DNA of 64,000 nucleotides from Hevea brasiliensis (taxonomy: Eukaryota > Streptophyta > Magnoliopsida > Malpighiales > Euphorbiaceae): contig NC_079497.1 in assembly GCF_030052815.1 (NCBI RefSeq), forward strand, positions 21,218,258 through 21,282,257. Direction: 5' to 3'. The notes beneath the pieces are model-generated. The model worked only from the letters and a program-made list of their open reading frames with translations, had not been told where the DNA came from and ran no database searches. Below are positions 45,712-59,100 of the stretch, one piece after another. The position numbers and the translations under genes are program-made. Positions within the stretch are counted from its first letter, which is position 1; each line of letters opens with the position of its first letter.

Positions 45712-48700
45712 GGTCTCACTTAAGTACCACATTCTTAGACAACATTTCCTACACATGCAATTCATATAGTCCTAATAGAATCAGACCCACTCATAAGTAT
45801 TGTCTTCCCATGGTACTAAGGATTTATGCCACAAAGGTATAGATAGACAGAAGTACCACCCGGTTAATAATCGGGACATGTTTATTGTTTTTCCCAAGGG
45901 ACATCAATCTCTGATAGGGTCATGGATGGCAACTTACTCTTTGCATAGGTTCCATAACCATCATCATCATAGCCTAATGTCTAGATTTGGGACAGTGGAT
46001 ACGTAAGGGGAAGGTGTTAAGCATCCCTTACATCTAGTCTAACCTCATTAATTTGAGTGTCAGTTCTTTACTAATGTTTCTAAAAGTCTTGTTTATTATT
46101 CCTTCATCAAACTTTTTCCCTAAAAATGCAATTTCTAGTCCTACACACAAACAATCCAAATAGATTATGTTGTTTACAAACAGTTTTCATGCATAAGTGC
46201 TTTCTATCTATGGGTTACTAAATTTAATTAAGTGATATTTATCAAGTGACTAAAATTAATTAACTATTAAAAATTTAATTTACAAACAAGTTTAGTTTAC
46301 AAACAACTCTAAATATCTATGTAACTAATTAATTTATTTGTTTACCAAATTATCCTAAAGATAATTAAATTAATTAAATTATGTACATGTTGTAATTTAT
46401 TCTGACAAACACATAAAGGCTCAAACAATTACATCCTAAAAAAAAATATTTATTTCTAACATGCTAATTTATTTTATTCTTACCAAATATTTAATTACAT
46501 TTAATTTATATGCCAAAGTAAGTTTTTTATATAGATAAGATTTAATTTTAATTTACCTAATATTTATTTAATTAAATTTCATATTTAGAATTCTATATGG
46601 TTAAAACTACCTAACGGCCAAAAGTCTTCTAACTTATTCCTATCACTTTATAATAATATATTATCTTATATACTGATAAGTACATAATTTATTAATTTTA
46701 CTCCCATCACATTTAGTGTTTCTAGTATGTTTTTATGTTTAATTCAGCTGGTTAAAATATATTTATCATTGAGGCATATTTTTAGATTAGTTGTGGAATA
46801 ATTGTGTTAAATGGAGAAATTTTCAACACTTGACATTTGCTATATTTTTCAAGTGTTTCTAAAGTTGTGGGTCTCTAAATTGATTGCTGTTTAATCCATT
46901 GAAAAGCTAAGATAGAGCACTTCAAATGATTAAGAGGGACCAAAACCCAAATCAGTCTCCAAGGTTGACAAAATAAACTATGGATCTATTGCAAAAGCCC
47001 AGACTCGATGGGTCGCGACCAGTTTCAGTATTTATTTTGTATCTGGAGTTTCAGATGTCCAAATGAAGCAAGACTAAGCCTAATTGAACCTTAAGAGCCA
47101 CCTCTACAACTTCTATGAAGGGTTGGACGAGAGATGAGGCCATTTTAATTGTCAAAAATGGCAATGAAGTCATCATAATGGGCTGGACTGTCTGACTGAA
47201 CTAGTCCCGATTTTTGGGCCATAACATGGGCTGTAGACCTTAGATTTGGGTCCAAGAGTACCCGTTGGAAAGCTAAGAAATAGGGATACAACTTTCCTAA
47301 AGAGAGCAGAGGCAGATTCGGAATGAAAGTTTCTGAAAATCTGCCTTGATTCCAAAAATATGAATGCAGGCTGAAAATCTACATCTTGAATTTCAAAACC
47401 TTTCCTAGTTTGGTTTGGTTCCTATCTTTGGGATTAGGTTTTTTTAGTATAAATACGTCTTTGGGTAGCAGCTAAGGGCATTCTAATTTAGACCTTCATT
47501 CTCCATAGACACCATTCAGCAGCCTCTCCATTCGTCTTTTAGAATTCTTCTTTAGATTTCTTTATTTTATTTTTCTGTAAGCTATGAACATGAGTGGCTA
47601 AGTTTTTAATTCAGTTCAAGGGATTCAATTTCTTATGTATGATTTGTGAGATTAGGTTTTTAATTTAATTTATATCTTTTTGAATATCTATTGTTTTCTG
47701 ATTTAATTGTTTTTTATCTGTTGAATGATTTGCTAAAAAGGCCTATTAGTTAATTGTTTGATTTGATCAATTGCTAGTTCATCTTCATAATCCATAATTA
47801 TTGTGTAAGATTGAATATGAGTAGCAATTAGGTTTTATTGACTATGATCCAAGTTTTTGATAATAACCTAAGGAAACAATAGGGTGGATTAAATGATTTA
47901 TGCTTTATAAATTGTTGTTCAGCTTAACTACTTCTTTTTCTTAAAGCAGTTATTAATTTGATGAGGATTGCTTAATACCAACTCAGTTAATAATTAGAGT
48001 CAATATGAGTGCTGGGCTCGAATTGATAGTATAGGGAAGTCAAGGGTTTACCTCGCTGTTTGGTAAATCTACGTTAAGTATTCAATAAGATATAATTGTA
48101 TTTCTTTTGTCTATGATCAAATCAATGCATTGGAATGAGAATTACCTTGGACTGAAGTTTGTTTAATTCGAGAATTTCATATTTAATTTTAGTTCTTAAT
48201 TTCTGATTTTTTTTATTTCTTCTTTGGATTGTGAATTAACCCCCCCAACTTTTGTTTCTTTTCCATTACACAAGCGCATGAAATTTAATAATTCAGTCTC
48301 TAGGGTTCAACCTGGATTCACCACTTGCTGCAGAAAATATTTCATACTTGGTGATTTCAGTTAATTTAATTTCTGGTGGATTCGACACCCATCATATACA
48401 TTATTAAAATTAGGTCCATATACAATTTAAAACTAAAAAGAAAAAAAAAAACAATAGCATGAAATTTTTAGATTTGGAGATTCATTGTATTTTTGAATTC
48501 GAATTTCTAAAAATATCTAAATATGTATAAAAATTACAGAAAAATTATAAAAGCAAGATAAAACATCATATTAAATTGTAAAATTAATAACTAGGTCAAA
48601 ATCATTACCAAATAACTCACAAAAATCAAAACTTTTAATAGTGACAAATTTATACTACTTTTTTAAAACTGCGATATCTCTCAAACTACAAAAGTTTTTT

Positions 48701-49844
48701 TTATTAAACCAATGGAAAAAGTTAGACATGAACATAAATTTAATTTTAGACCCTATAATTGTAAAAAAAGATGAAAAATTAAGGGAGATATGAGCCTTGA
48801 AATTCAATTGTGCTGCAAATCGCGATCTGCAGATACCCTAACTTTGGACAATCATAATCACTCAATTTAAAAGTTTTTTTCTCGCTTATTAAGGCTAAAA
48901 ATATCAAAATTTCATAAAGATTACAAATATAATTTTTATAGCAATTTTACATAAATAGAAGCACACAAAAATTAATTACAAATAAAGTGACAAAAGTAAT
49001 AACATGTTCAGAGTTATTATCACACTCAAATTTGTCATATATACATGCAAATTATGAACATATAAGGCTAATTTAAGGCATATAAATATGAAACAACTAT
49101 AGTATGGCATGAATCTTGAATAAGAAGTATCAAGAACCCTGAACTTGATTAAATCTTAAAAAACATTTCTTAAACTAAAAAAAAAAAGAAAACAGAGAGA
49201 AGGAAGATAGAAATTTAGATAGAGTTTTATGAGGCTGATATTTGAGTGTATCTTTTTTTTTTTTTTTCTCTAGTGGGGGTATTTATAAGGTTTGGATGTA
49301 GAATTGTGATACAACTAAAAAACCTATTGATAGACTTTAGGAAGAGATAAAGTAAAAGATAAAATAAAAAAGAATTTTAGTTAAAAAAAAAAAGATTTGT
49401 GGACGCCACTTAGAGAGAGAGAGAGAGGGAGAGAGCCAATTGGTGGGAGAGAGGGAGAGTGACAGGGAGAGTGAGGAAAGGAGAGGTTGTATGGGAGAAG
49501 GAGAGTGAGGATAAGGATAAAATTTTCTTTGCTTTATTTATTTTCAAGAAAAAAAAATTTTTAAGTGGTCTTTTTATTTAATTAAAATCCCTATTTAGGC
49601 CTTATTGGGCCCATAAAACCCAATTAGGCTTAGTTGATTTTTTGTAATAAATTCTTATTATTAAATTTAAGGAAAATAAGTTTTATTTAAATTTAATTTA
49701 CCATTTTTTGCTCTTCAAAAAATTTTCTTCAAGAATCATGCCATACATATAATTATATACCTCATAGTCATGCAATGTTTTTATCATCGGTTCCTCACGA
49801 CCTCAATGCATATGCCCACAAGGTCACAAAAATAGGGGTCTATA
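45711..49844 (-). repeat. Ogre-like LTR H
   Basis: The minus strand starts TATAGACCCCTATTTTTGTG at 49844 and ends at about 45711. It includes the block CTTAACACCTTCCCCTTACG (near 46005-46030), characteristic of Ogre LTRs. Without the nested solo LTR it is about 2.4 kb. A polypurine tract adjoins one side and a primer site the other, so it joins two internal regions. Confidence 0.65.
46674..48394 (+). repeat. Solo LTR G with perfect target duplication
   Basis: It starts TGATAAGTACATAATTT and ends GACACCCATCA (1721 bp), between TATAC at 46669-46673 and TATAC at 48395-48399. A TATA box (TATAAATAC, 47449-47457) indicates plus orientation. The TGATAAG start resembles the Athila LTR at 3610-5247, so an Athila-like origin is likely. 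It is nested in LTR H. Confidence 0.9.
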
Positions 49845-49861
49845 GTTTGCCCTCCCTTTGG
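49845..49861 (-). promoter_or_regulatory. Ogre-like polypurine tract
   Basis: The minus strand reads CCAAAGGGAGGGCAAAC immediately before the LTR start, the usual plus-strand primer in Ogre/Tat elements. Confidence 0.65.
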
Positions 49862-51780
49862 CTAGATTTGCAATCAATACGAAAGCATTGCTAAAATTTT
49901 GTCAAAGTGACAACACAATTTAAAAAAAAAAATAAAAAACTATTTTAAAGCAAGCATGATATCAGCTATGAAGGTTGAGTATATCTTACTCTGTCAATAT
50001 ACCCTCAGCCTGAGTTAAGCTCAAGACTGAGTTATGAGACTAGCTACAGTCTCACAATAGTGAAAATCGAGTACATCTTACTTTGTCGATACACCTTATG
50101 GGTCATAGGACTAGCTATGGTCCCATTACAATGACAATTGTATGATTTGAAATTTTTTAGGCTTTGAACCTAAAACCTCTTGGCTTCCTACGTATCTCCT
50201 TTTTAGGGAGAATCAAATCCTCCCATAGTTCGACACTTGAAAACTATGATGATGCATGATCTTCTACTCCTTATACACCTACAGGTGACATATTGATGCA
50301 TGATCTTCTACGTCTTATACAACTTTGTCATGTACCCTAAACAAAGTCTAAGAACTTACCAAAAACTAAACTGTGATTTGAAAATTGTGATGATGCATGA
50401 TCTTCTATACCTTATACACCTATAGGTGACATGTTGATGCATGATCTTCTATGCCTTATATAATTATGTCGTGTGCCCTAAACAAAGTGTAAAAACTTAC
50501 TAAAAACTGATATGTGATTTGAAAACTATGGTATACATGATCTTCTATGATTGAAAAAGAAGAAAGAAACATGAAAATAGGCTAAACATAGAAAACCCTA
50601 GATAGAAGAATCCAATATCTATAAAATATGTAGCTTCCAGACGTCTCCAGTAGCCTATGATCCCCAGAAAATTAATGGTGTCTTCTCTTCCTTTCTTTTG
50701 AGGTGTAAAAATTTTCATATCAGCATGCCTTTTCATGCTTTTAAGGTATCTTTTGATAGATTTACTTACCCTAAGCAATATCTTAAGTAAAGTTTTAAGC
50801 GCTGCACTGCCTAGCGACACTGGGTAAGTAGATTCTTTAGCCAATCTCGTCAAGTTTTATCTGTCATTAAATTTCTACAGCACTTGACTTACAACATAAC
50901 CTATGTCACATCTTAAGTAATGCAACATACTATAAGCAGGATCTCAAGAAAATCCTTAAGTAATTCTTAATAGGTTTTATGTTGCAAGATTTGAAGATGT
51001 TGTAATTTCACTCTGCTTGACTTGCAACTTATCCAATGTCATAGGTTAAGCAATGCGACATGCCATAAGTAAGATCTCAAGCAAATCTCGATAGGCATTA
51101 ATTTCCAAAATTCTTCAAGATTCCAAACTTCTTCAAATTATCTCTTAATGCATCTTTGAACTTTAAATCACTTCAAAACCTATGAAAAACATCGAAATTT
51201 TAAAAATTAAATATAAAGTAACTAAAATTAATAATTTAACAAAAATAAAGCTAAAAACATAAAAAGTACTCAATTATAAGGGCAAAATGGATGTATAACT
51301 ACCCTAAATATGTCTATATGAAATGAGTGTAACAATGCCTTATACACCTACAAGTGACATGTTGATGCATAATCTTTTATGCCTTATACAACTATATCAT
51401 GCACCCTAAACAAAGTCTAAGGACTTATCAAAAATCTGATTTGTGATTTGAAAATTGAGATCATTGGATTTCAAAATTGCATGTGGTCTATGTGCTTTCT
51501 ATCTTTCAAGTATGCATGCTTATTTCCACTAAGAAATATCTTTGAAAACTTCAATGGGAATGAATATCACTATGGATTCTTTTATAAAAATTTCAAAGCT
51601 TTAATGGTGGTTTTGAGGAAAACTCACTAGGGAGGTAAGAATTTTTCAAAACTTTTCAAAAAATGCACACCAAAAGACTACCTCTAGGTTAAAATACAAT
51701 TTCTCTCTGATTTTTCTTTAAGGTCTCTTTTCTTATTTATTATGGCTTGTCATTCTAAGATCAGGTTTACGCTTATGCCT
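49862..51780 (-). other. 3' untranslated region of the Ogre-like element with tandem repeats
   Basis: This lies between the integrase end and the polypurine tract and has no protein domain. It contains degenerate tandem repeats: a 141-bp unit at 50248-50535, with a displaced copy at 51330-51450, and a unit of about 120 bp at 50880-51110. Open frames here are short and unassigned. Confidence 0.6.
50248..50540. repeat. 141-bp tandem repeat
   Basis: Units start GATGATGCATGATCTTCTA at 50248 and 50389, with a degenerate third start at about 50530. A separated copy lies at 51330-51450. Confidence 0.85.
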
Positions 51781-54700
51781 TGTAACACCCCCTTACTAAG
51801 TAGTCTATACATTCTACTATTCCAGTGACTAGTATCTGTCCGGATAGTCAGGATATCTAGAACTATATCTATGTCATCTAGAAAAGCCATAAATAAAAAT
51901 TAATAGAAGTCACATGAAGGTGAAATGGAAATAAAAAAAACAAAGCATAATCGATTAAATGAGTCGAGGTCTTAGCGATGGGTGACCGAACCAGGAAGTA
52001 ACTGCGAGCTCAGTTTCTACCCTAAATTCATGTGGGACCCCATGACACCTCAGGCCTAGGAGTAATTGCAAAACTATTGGTAATGTGAAAACCATAAAGA
52101 ATAAAAAAAAAGTTCAAATAATTGAAACAGAGTTCAGGAAGTAACCTAGTGCTATTAGAAAATTTGATCAGACTGATAAGGGGCAATTTGGTCAATTCAC
52201 CTTTAGAGGTGACTCTTGGCCTAGATGTCCATTAAAATGTAGAAAATTAAAATTTTGAAAAAGAATTAAAAACCTAAGGAGGTATATGGAAGAAAGGAAA
52301 AAGGGAAAAGAAAAATTCAAAATTTAAGTGATTATGACATCATCAATGATGTAAGCATGGCATAATAAATATTTATAATTTAATTAAATTATTTTGGATA
52401 AGTATAAAAGGAGATAAATTACAAATTAAAAAGAAAAAAATTTGGGTCTTCTTCTTCTCCATTAGCCGTCCCTCTCTCTCTCACTAACTCTATCAAATTC
52501 CACCATTTTCACACCATAAAAACTTGACAAACCCACCTTTTCTCCCATGATTTTCCTAAATTATCACTTAAAACCTTCAAATTAAGCTTCAAAGTGAAGA
52601 TTGGGAGCAAAAGATTACAAGAAAATTTAGAGATTTGAAGAGTTGAAAGAACTTTAAGTGAGGTAGGCCACTTTTTAAGTTTAATTTGTTGTATACTTAA
52701 AGAAATGAGTTGAATTACTTGAAAAAAAAATTGAAAAATAATGCTTAGTAAGGGACTAGAAAATTTTGGCCAATTTGGTGAGGGCTAGGGTTTGATGGAA
52801 ATTGATGGAATTAAATATGTATTTAAGCTTAAATGAGTAAGTATAAGTGATTAGTATACTTGAATTGCATGAATTATAACATTTGGAAATTTAGGGTTTA
52901 TGGTGGTTAGGGTTTTGGAAGAAATTGGGAATTTTTTAGAATTGTTGACCAATTGATGTTGTGATGCTCAATTATGGTCAATTAGTGTGCTTATAAGTGT
53001 AAATTGATGAATGGAATTGGAATGAGTTGTGGATATTGAATGGCTGAATTCTGGACCAATGAGTCCAGCAAGTTTAAATGGCTATAATTGTGTTGCTCCA
53101 ATTGGTGTGAGGCCAATTGAAGATGAAACTAGGGTCATAATGCCACATTTTTTATGAAGAAATCTTGCTCAAAAACTAATCCCAAGTTGACTTACAATTG
53201 GCTTGAATCCGGAATCAGTGCTCTGATTCTGGGCAGAATTGACCAAATAAATAGTACATGTTCAAATGCCATAACTTTGTGTAGAGAGATCCAAATGACC
53301 TGATTATTGAACCCATGAAAATCTTAGACATAGTAGAACAACTTTCATAAAGAACAGAAACACAAATTCTGACCATAACCTAATTAAATTGCTAACCATA
53401 ACTATCAGAACCAGAATTTGCCTAGAAATTTTGGACATGGACTAATCTGGCTAGTTATGGTAAAAATGCCATAAATTGAGCTACAAAACTCCAAATGGAG
53501 TAATTCAAAAAGGGAATTAAAGTAGAGACATTAAGGAACAACTTTGATGAAAAAGGTTTAGCCAAATTCCTACTGTAGATTAGTCCAATGGAACAGTAAA
53601 CATTGATGACAAAAACTAAAATTTTGAAATTTCTCCTATGAAGACTTGAATGGTAATTGGCAACTGATGCCAATAAGTTTATAACAAAAAATGTGGTACT
53701 AGTATAAAATTAGAATTTGTATATCTATTAATTATGAAAAAGAAAAAATTTACATGAATAGTAACCATAATAACTTCAAATGCAAAGAACCCAACCTTAT
53801 GAGACTTTATAAGTAAAATTAAGTGTGCAAAGTTTAATTGTTGGAATTATGATTAGAAATGGTTTGGAAGGGTATTGAAACACTTTAATTATGTGTTTCA
53901 GTTAGAAAGGAGACCTCTAAGGAAGGAGGAAGAGTGGACTAAGTCAAGGCAAACAAAAGAGGTTTGTGCACAATAATTTGATTTCCTTGTTTTCTACTAG
54001 AAAATTTATTTGAATAAGTGTGTTGTGAACAATTTGTGATTGTTATAGTTTTAAGAAATCTATTTGGGAAATATTGTGTTGCCTAATTTATAAGTGAAAA
54101 TTTTGAGTTACATATGACTAGTGTTTGAAATTGCATTATTTGAATGAAATGATTTGTATTGAATTTTGAAATCACACTTGGTATGACAATATTATTGTGT
54201 TCCTCCTCTATCTATGGAGTTGAGATTGATTATGTTCCTCCCTATTTGGCTTGCCAGTTTGAGGTTGAGATCGGATGAGTACTCATATAGCTAGCTAGCC
54301 ACCTCCTTCATTAATTTCGGTTAGTGAGGTTGTAGATTGCTTTGTCATGGTGTGCAACACGACATTGATCGTGAAATTTTGTATCATGACCTAAGTTGTG
54401 TAATTATTGGCAACACTATTGTTTACAATTTATTTTGACAAAGTGTTATTGAAAATATTAATATCAGTTTGTGAATTTGTGATTCTAAAAATTTTTAAAT
54501 TTCTGTTTATCGATGAATGATTATATTTTAGTGACTTTAAAAATTATTATTGTGCACCACTGAGTAAATTACTCAGCAATGGCTTTTTTTTTTTTTTTTA
54601 CTGTCGCAGATAGGGAGAAGGATAAAGCAATGGAGTGAGCTGCTATAGCTGCAAGGAAACATATTTTGGGATCTTTCACAGGTATAATAATTTATACTCT

Positions 54701-55221
54701 TATAAATTTCTTTTGATGTAAATTATTGTACATATGTATCTATAGAACCGAATGAGCAGTTGTACAATCAAAGTTGTAATAATATTATTTTGTTCTCTTC
54801 TCCTTGAATTGAAAATTTTATATATGAATTGCACTGAATCAAATGATATTGAGATTGCTAGAAATTGTGTTGATTTGTATGGGATTATGTTGAGATTAAA
54901 TGGAGTTGTAGATATTGTACATATTGAAAGTGTTTTTAATAGGTTTTGAAGAACTGTTTTCTCAATTTCTAGCCGACATTCTGCTGAAATTTCTGTAAAA
55001 TTTTCGAAATCCCAAATAAATCAAAATTTGAATTCATGACATAAACTTCAATTAAAGGCTTTTTAGTAATTATTCAACATTACCTTATATTTTAAAATGA
55101 ATGGAAATTGATTTAAAATCCCTTGTAGTATATTTAATGGGTTATCAATAGGCGAAGTTCGGTAATTCATTAAATATACTAAGGGATCATGTTATGCCTT
55201 ACAGAGGGGTAAGGTGTAACA
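51781..55221 (+). repeat. Chromovirus solo LTR B with perfect target duplication
   Basis: It starts TGTAACACCCCC and ends AAGGTGTAACA (3441 bp), flanked by TGCCT at 51776-51780 and 55222-55226. There is no internal domain. It is the closest relative of LTR A, sharing the region near 54270-54420 and both ends. It sits in the 3' untranslated region of the Ogre-like element. Confidence 0.94.
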
Positions 55222-55249
55222 TGCCTTTTCTTCATTCTACTTCTACTTC

Positions 55250-55850
55250 TCTGTGTGTTTCGTTCTTTGTGTCCTAACTTTTGCTTGAAATGCCCTTTCA
55301 GGTTTTAATTCAATGAGCTTGCTTTTCCTTTTGCCTAAGCTGTCCTTTTGGGTTTTTAACTTAGCAACCTTTATTTTTGCCTAAACTGCCTTTTCAAGTT
55401 TTCAATTTAGTTTTTTTTTTTAATGCAAACTACTTATCAGGGAATTTACCACTAATTATTCTATCATGATGAGAAAACTTATATTGAATTAAAACATGCA
55501 GTCCCACTACTTAGCTATTTGATGTATCATTATAGATAAAAGCATTTACAATCATAACTAAATAGAATTTATTTCTTATCATGCAATAAAAACGTTCTTT
55601 ATTAATTCAGGTACACCATTACCCCTTTTACATTTAGTTTTATTAAAATTTTAACCTTTCAAAGATAGAATAAAATTATAATCTACTGAATGGCCCTTTC
55701 AGGTTTTTCATGCAAATCTTCTCTCGCTCTCCTTTTGCCTAGACCGCCCTTTCAGATTTTTAGCCTAGCATTTATTATTTTTCTTTTTTTTAACCTTAAC
55801 TTTTGCCTAGACTGCCCTTTGTGGGTTTTAAGCTTAGCGAGTTTATCTAA
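55250..55850 (-). repeat. Degenerate minisatellite at the integrase tail
   Basis: On the plus strand a block like TTTTGCCTAGACTGCCCTTT followed by a GGTTTT stretch recurs near 55277, 55331, 55375, 55680, 55732 and 55803. It overlaps the end of the integrase frame, so the repeats extend a coding tail rich in Lys, Gly and Gln. Confidence 0.75.
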
Positions 55851-56188
55851 CATAAAGTATCTTTTGAGCTTGTCATGGTTAACTAATTCTTGGAACTCAT
55901 TTCCATTCAAGTTTGATATTCTCACAACACCTCTTAGTGAGATCTTTTTGACAATATACGGGCCATCCCAGTTTGGCATGAATTTTACTCTTGGATCAAA
56001 AGGAATGGGCTGAGTCTGTTTCAAAACCATATCACCTTTTTCATCTTTCTTGACCTTACCTTTTTGTTAAAGGCTCATGTTATTTTCCTCTGATAAGACT
56101 TCATGTGATATTAGGCCCTCATTCTTTTCTCATCAATCAGAGCTATTTCCTTATATCTTTTTTGAGCCCAAACATTTTTAGGGACTTT
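55752..56188 (-). pseudogene. Ogre/Tat integrase C-terminus
   Basis: The minus-strand frame 56030-55752 begins with VLKQTQPIPFDPRVKFMPNW and contains NWDGPYIVKKISLRG. This is the GPY/F module of Ty3/gypsy integrases, followed by the HDKLKRYF block. The preceding bases to 56188 continue toward the catalytic core (a WAQKRYKEIALI-like segment). Solo LTR C separates it from the core at 56184-56188. Confidence 0.85.
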
Positions 56189-59100
56189 TGTGACTCCCCT
56201 CACCCGACTACAGTGTAGCCAAGCAAGGCATGTCACACTCGGTGCTGGAGCACCCTATCTTATTTGACTTTATTTCTTTAATCATTTTCAAGTTATTATC
56301 TTTTAATATCAATTATTTTTCGATGGAGAAACTAACGGAGCTTTCCCAATTTTATTAATGTTTGACGTGTTTCACTATTCACCTGTTTGAAAATTTCAAT
56401 AATATTTTAAAATAAAAATCTCATCATTTCATGCATCATCTATATATTTCAATTCCGTATTCAAATCTATACAATTTCATTCACATCCATTTCCACACAT
56501 TCCCATTCATGCTTAACTCGTATATGAAAATTTTTAATCTTCATCAATTGACATGATATACAATTTAATCACATATGAATTAACCTATTTATTAATTTAC
56601 ATCACACACCTATTAATTGCATTTTCATAATTTACATTATAATACTATAACTAAGCATTTTATACAACATACAAATTATGACCTATATAGGCCCTATTTA
56701 CATGCATTGTTGAGGAGGTGACAACCTTGAATACTTCAGACACTTCTGCAGATTAGAACTCTAAAATCTCTATTTAATATTCGCTGGGCTTTACCTTTAG
56801 TACCTGCGCGAGAAAACAAATCCATCGTGCTAAGCATTGCTGCTTAGTGGTGCAATAATATAACAAGAAAATAATATACAATAAAAAAAAAGAAATGGAT
56901 TAAAATTTGGATACTCTGGAATTTAATCTAATTTCATATAATACTTCTAGTATTAACTATCCTTTATTCTAATTTATTCCTCTTCAAAAGCGGTCAATTC
57001 TTTCATAATAATTAAATATTCTTACTCATTTATTTAATTGCTAATATTTTCAGTTGCTAATATTCTTAACTTATTTTAATAAATTTCACTGCCCAAGTAA
57101 CCTATGACAGGCTAACTAAAATGGATAACAGGTCGTTGGCACTGGACACCGCAGTGCCTTAGGCTGTCATACCATGGGATGCGGAACGTCAACCACATAT
57201 GCAATCAGAATGGCTAAAAAGCCATGATAACACATAATCAGGCATAAAAGCCATGAGTACGGGCATAAAGCTATGAATGCGGGCATAAAGCCATGAGTGC
57301 GGGCATAAAGCCTTTCGCAGTACTGTTAAATAATACCCTGTTGGCATGCCAATCTATCCAATCTGACACATGTATCTAGGCAATACATGAGCACATTAGT
57401 ACCTTTAAGGGTTCATAAGTATCATTATTTCATTATATGTTTCAATTATAATTTATAACGTTTTAATTTTTATTACTAGCAGAAGTATAAATTTCTAAAA
57501 TATAATTCTACCTAAATTATGCATTCATCATTTTATTCATTCATTATGTCATTTATATTGATCATAATTTATAATAATTATTTTCATGTGTAATTGTACT
57601 CAAAGCATTTTTTCCTTATCCTTTCTCCAATAATGAAAACTAAAGTTTCATTCGTATATTCATTTATTCATTACACTATGTATATAAATTATTATTCATA
57701 TTTCAAGTAATCCATAAACAATTCACGGATTTCAAATTTAACTAAATTTTCCTTAAATCCTAGAGTCACTCAACTTCAAGAATTTAATTTCATTAATCAC
57801 ATTATCTATATTAACCATCCTAATAGTTTTTCTAATTTAATATATCATTTCCTATATCATTGGGGTTACTATTCACTTGACCATTTCCCTTCAAAGGTTG
57901 ACTTTTTAATTCATAATAGATTTGTTAAGCCTAAGTTCACCAAGATACCACATTTTGTATTTTATTTTTGTTGGCATTGATTGCCAAATTCAATTTCTAG
58001 CCTTCTAGGTTTTATTTTAAATTTTTAGAATTTGAGGTCCAAATTCATTGTTCCATTGGACCTGGCTACAATTAAAATTTGACAAAACTTTCTTCATGAA
58101 AGTTGTTCCTTATTGTGTCTTCTTTAATTCCATTTTTGAATCACTCCATTTGGAGTTTTATAGCTCAAGTTATGACTATTTTACCATAACTGGCCGGATT
58201 GACCTGTACCCAGAATTTCTGGGCAATCCTTGTTCTGCCAGATTTGGTGGCTCAATTTTAGCTAGCAATTTCATTTGGTTAAGTTCAAAATTTGAGTTTA
58301 TGTTCTACATGAAAGTTGTTCTAAATTGTCTAAGATTTTCATTGATATAAAATTTAGGTCAATTGGACATTTCTACAGTGAGATATGACCAAATGAACAA
58401 ACACTGTTCGTTTGGTCAATTTCCAGGGACAGCATATTAATCACCCAGATTAGGTCAATTTTTAAGGTAACTTAGGTTAGTTTTCTGGGCCAGGTTTCTT
58501 CATCAAAGTTATGCCATTTTATGTTTAGTTTCATTTCCAATTGGCCTTGAACCAATTGGAGTAACATAGCTCAAGTTATAACCCTAGGAATACACTGGAC
58601 TCAAGTCCAGTATTCTAGCACAATGGGGGCAGCATACCACTTTCAATTTCAAGGCCACAATTACATCCAATTTAGGGTCAAACTTCATCAAATGGTCACA
58701 AATTGACCATTAGAACTCCAATTAACCATTCAAACACAATATCTCCAATTTTCATACTAACCCTAATTGATCAAATCTCATTCTCATGTAAACTCAAAAA
58801 GATTCAACTCCATTCAACTCCAATTCATATGTATACATTAATTGACATTAATATACAAAATTAATTGCAACTAAACCATCCAAACCCTAACCCTCCCTTG
58901 GCTGCCACAATTTATACATACTCCTACATAAGTGTTTTATTCAATTTCTTAACAATTTCTCATTCACTTTAACTTCCTAACATGGAATAAAAAGAGACAT
59001 GTAAGAGTTAGCACTAACCTTATGTTGATCACTCTTCCAAGCTTGTAAAAACTTCTTAATTTCTTCTTTCAATTGCTGCCTAGAGGTGGTTTAGGGTATA

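Noticed and set aside
50248..50540. A CRISPR-like array
   Set aside because: The repeats are 141 bp, directly adjacent and without spacers, in a plant retrotransposon.
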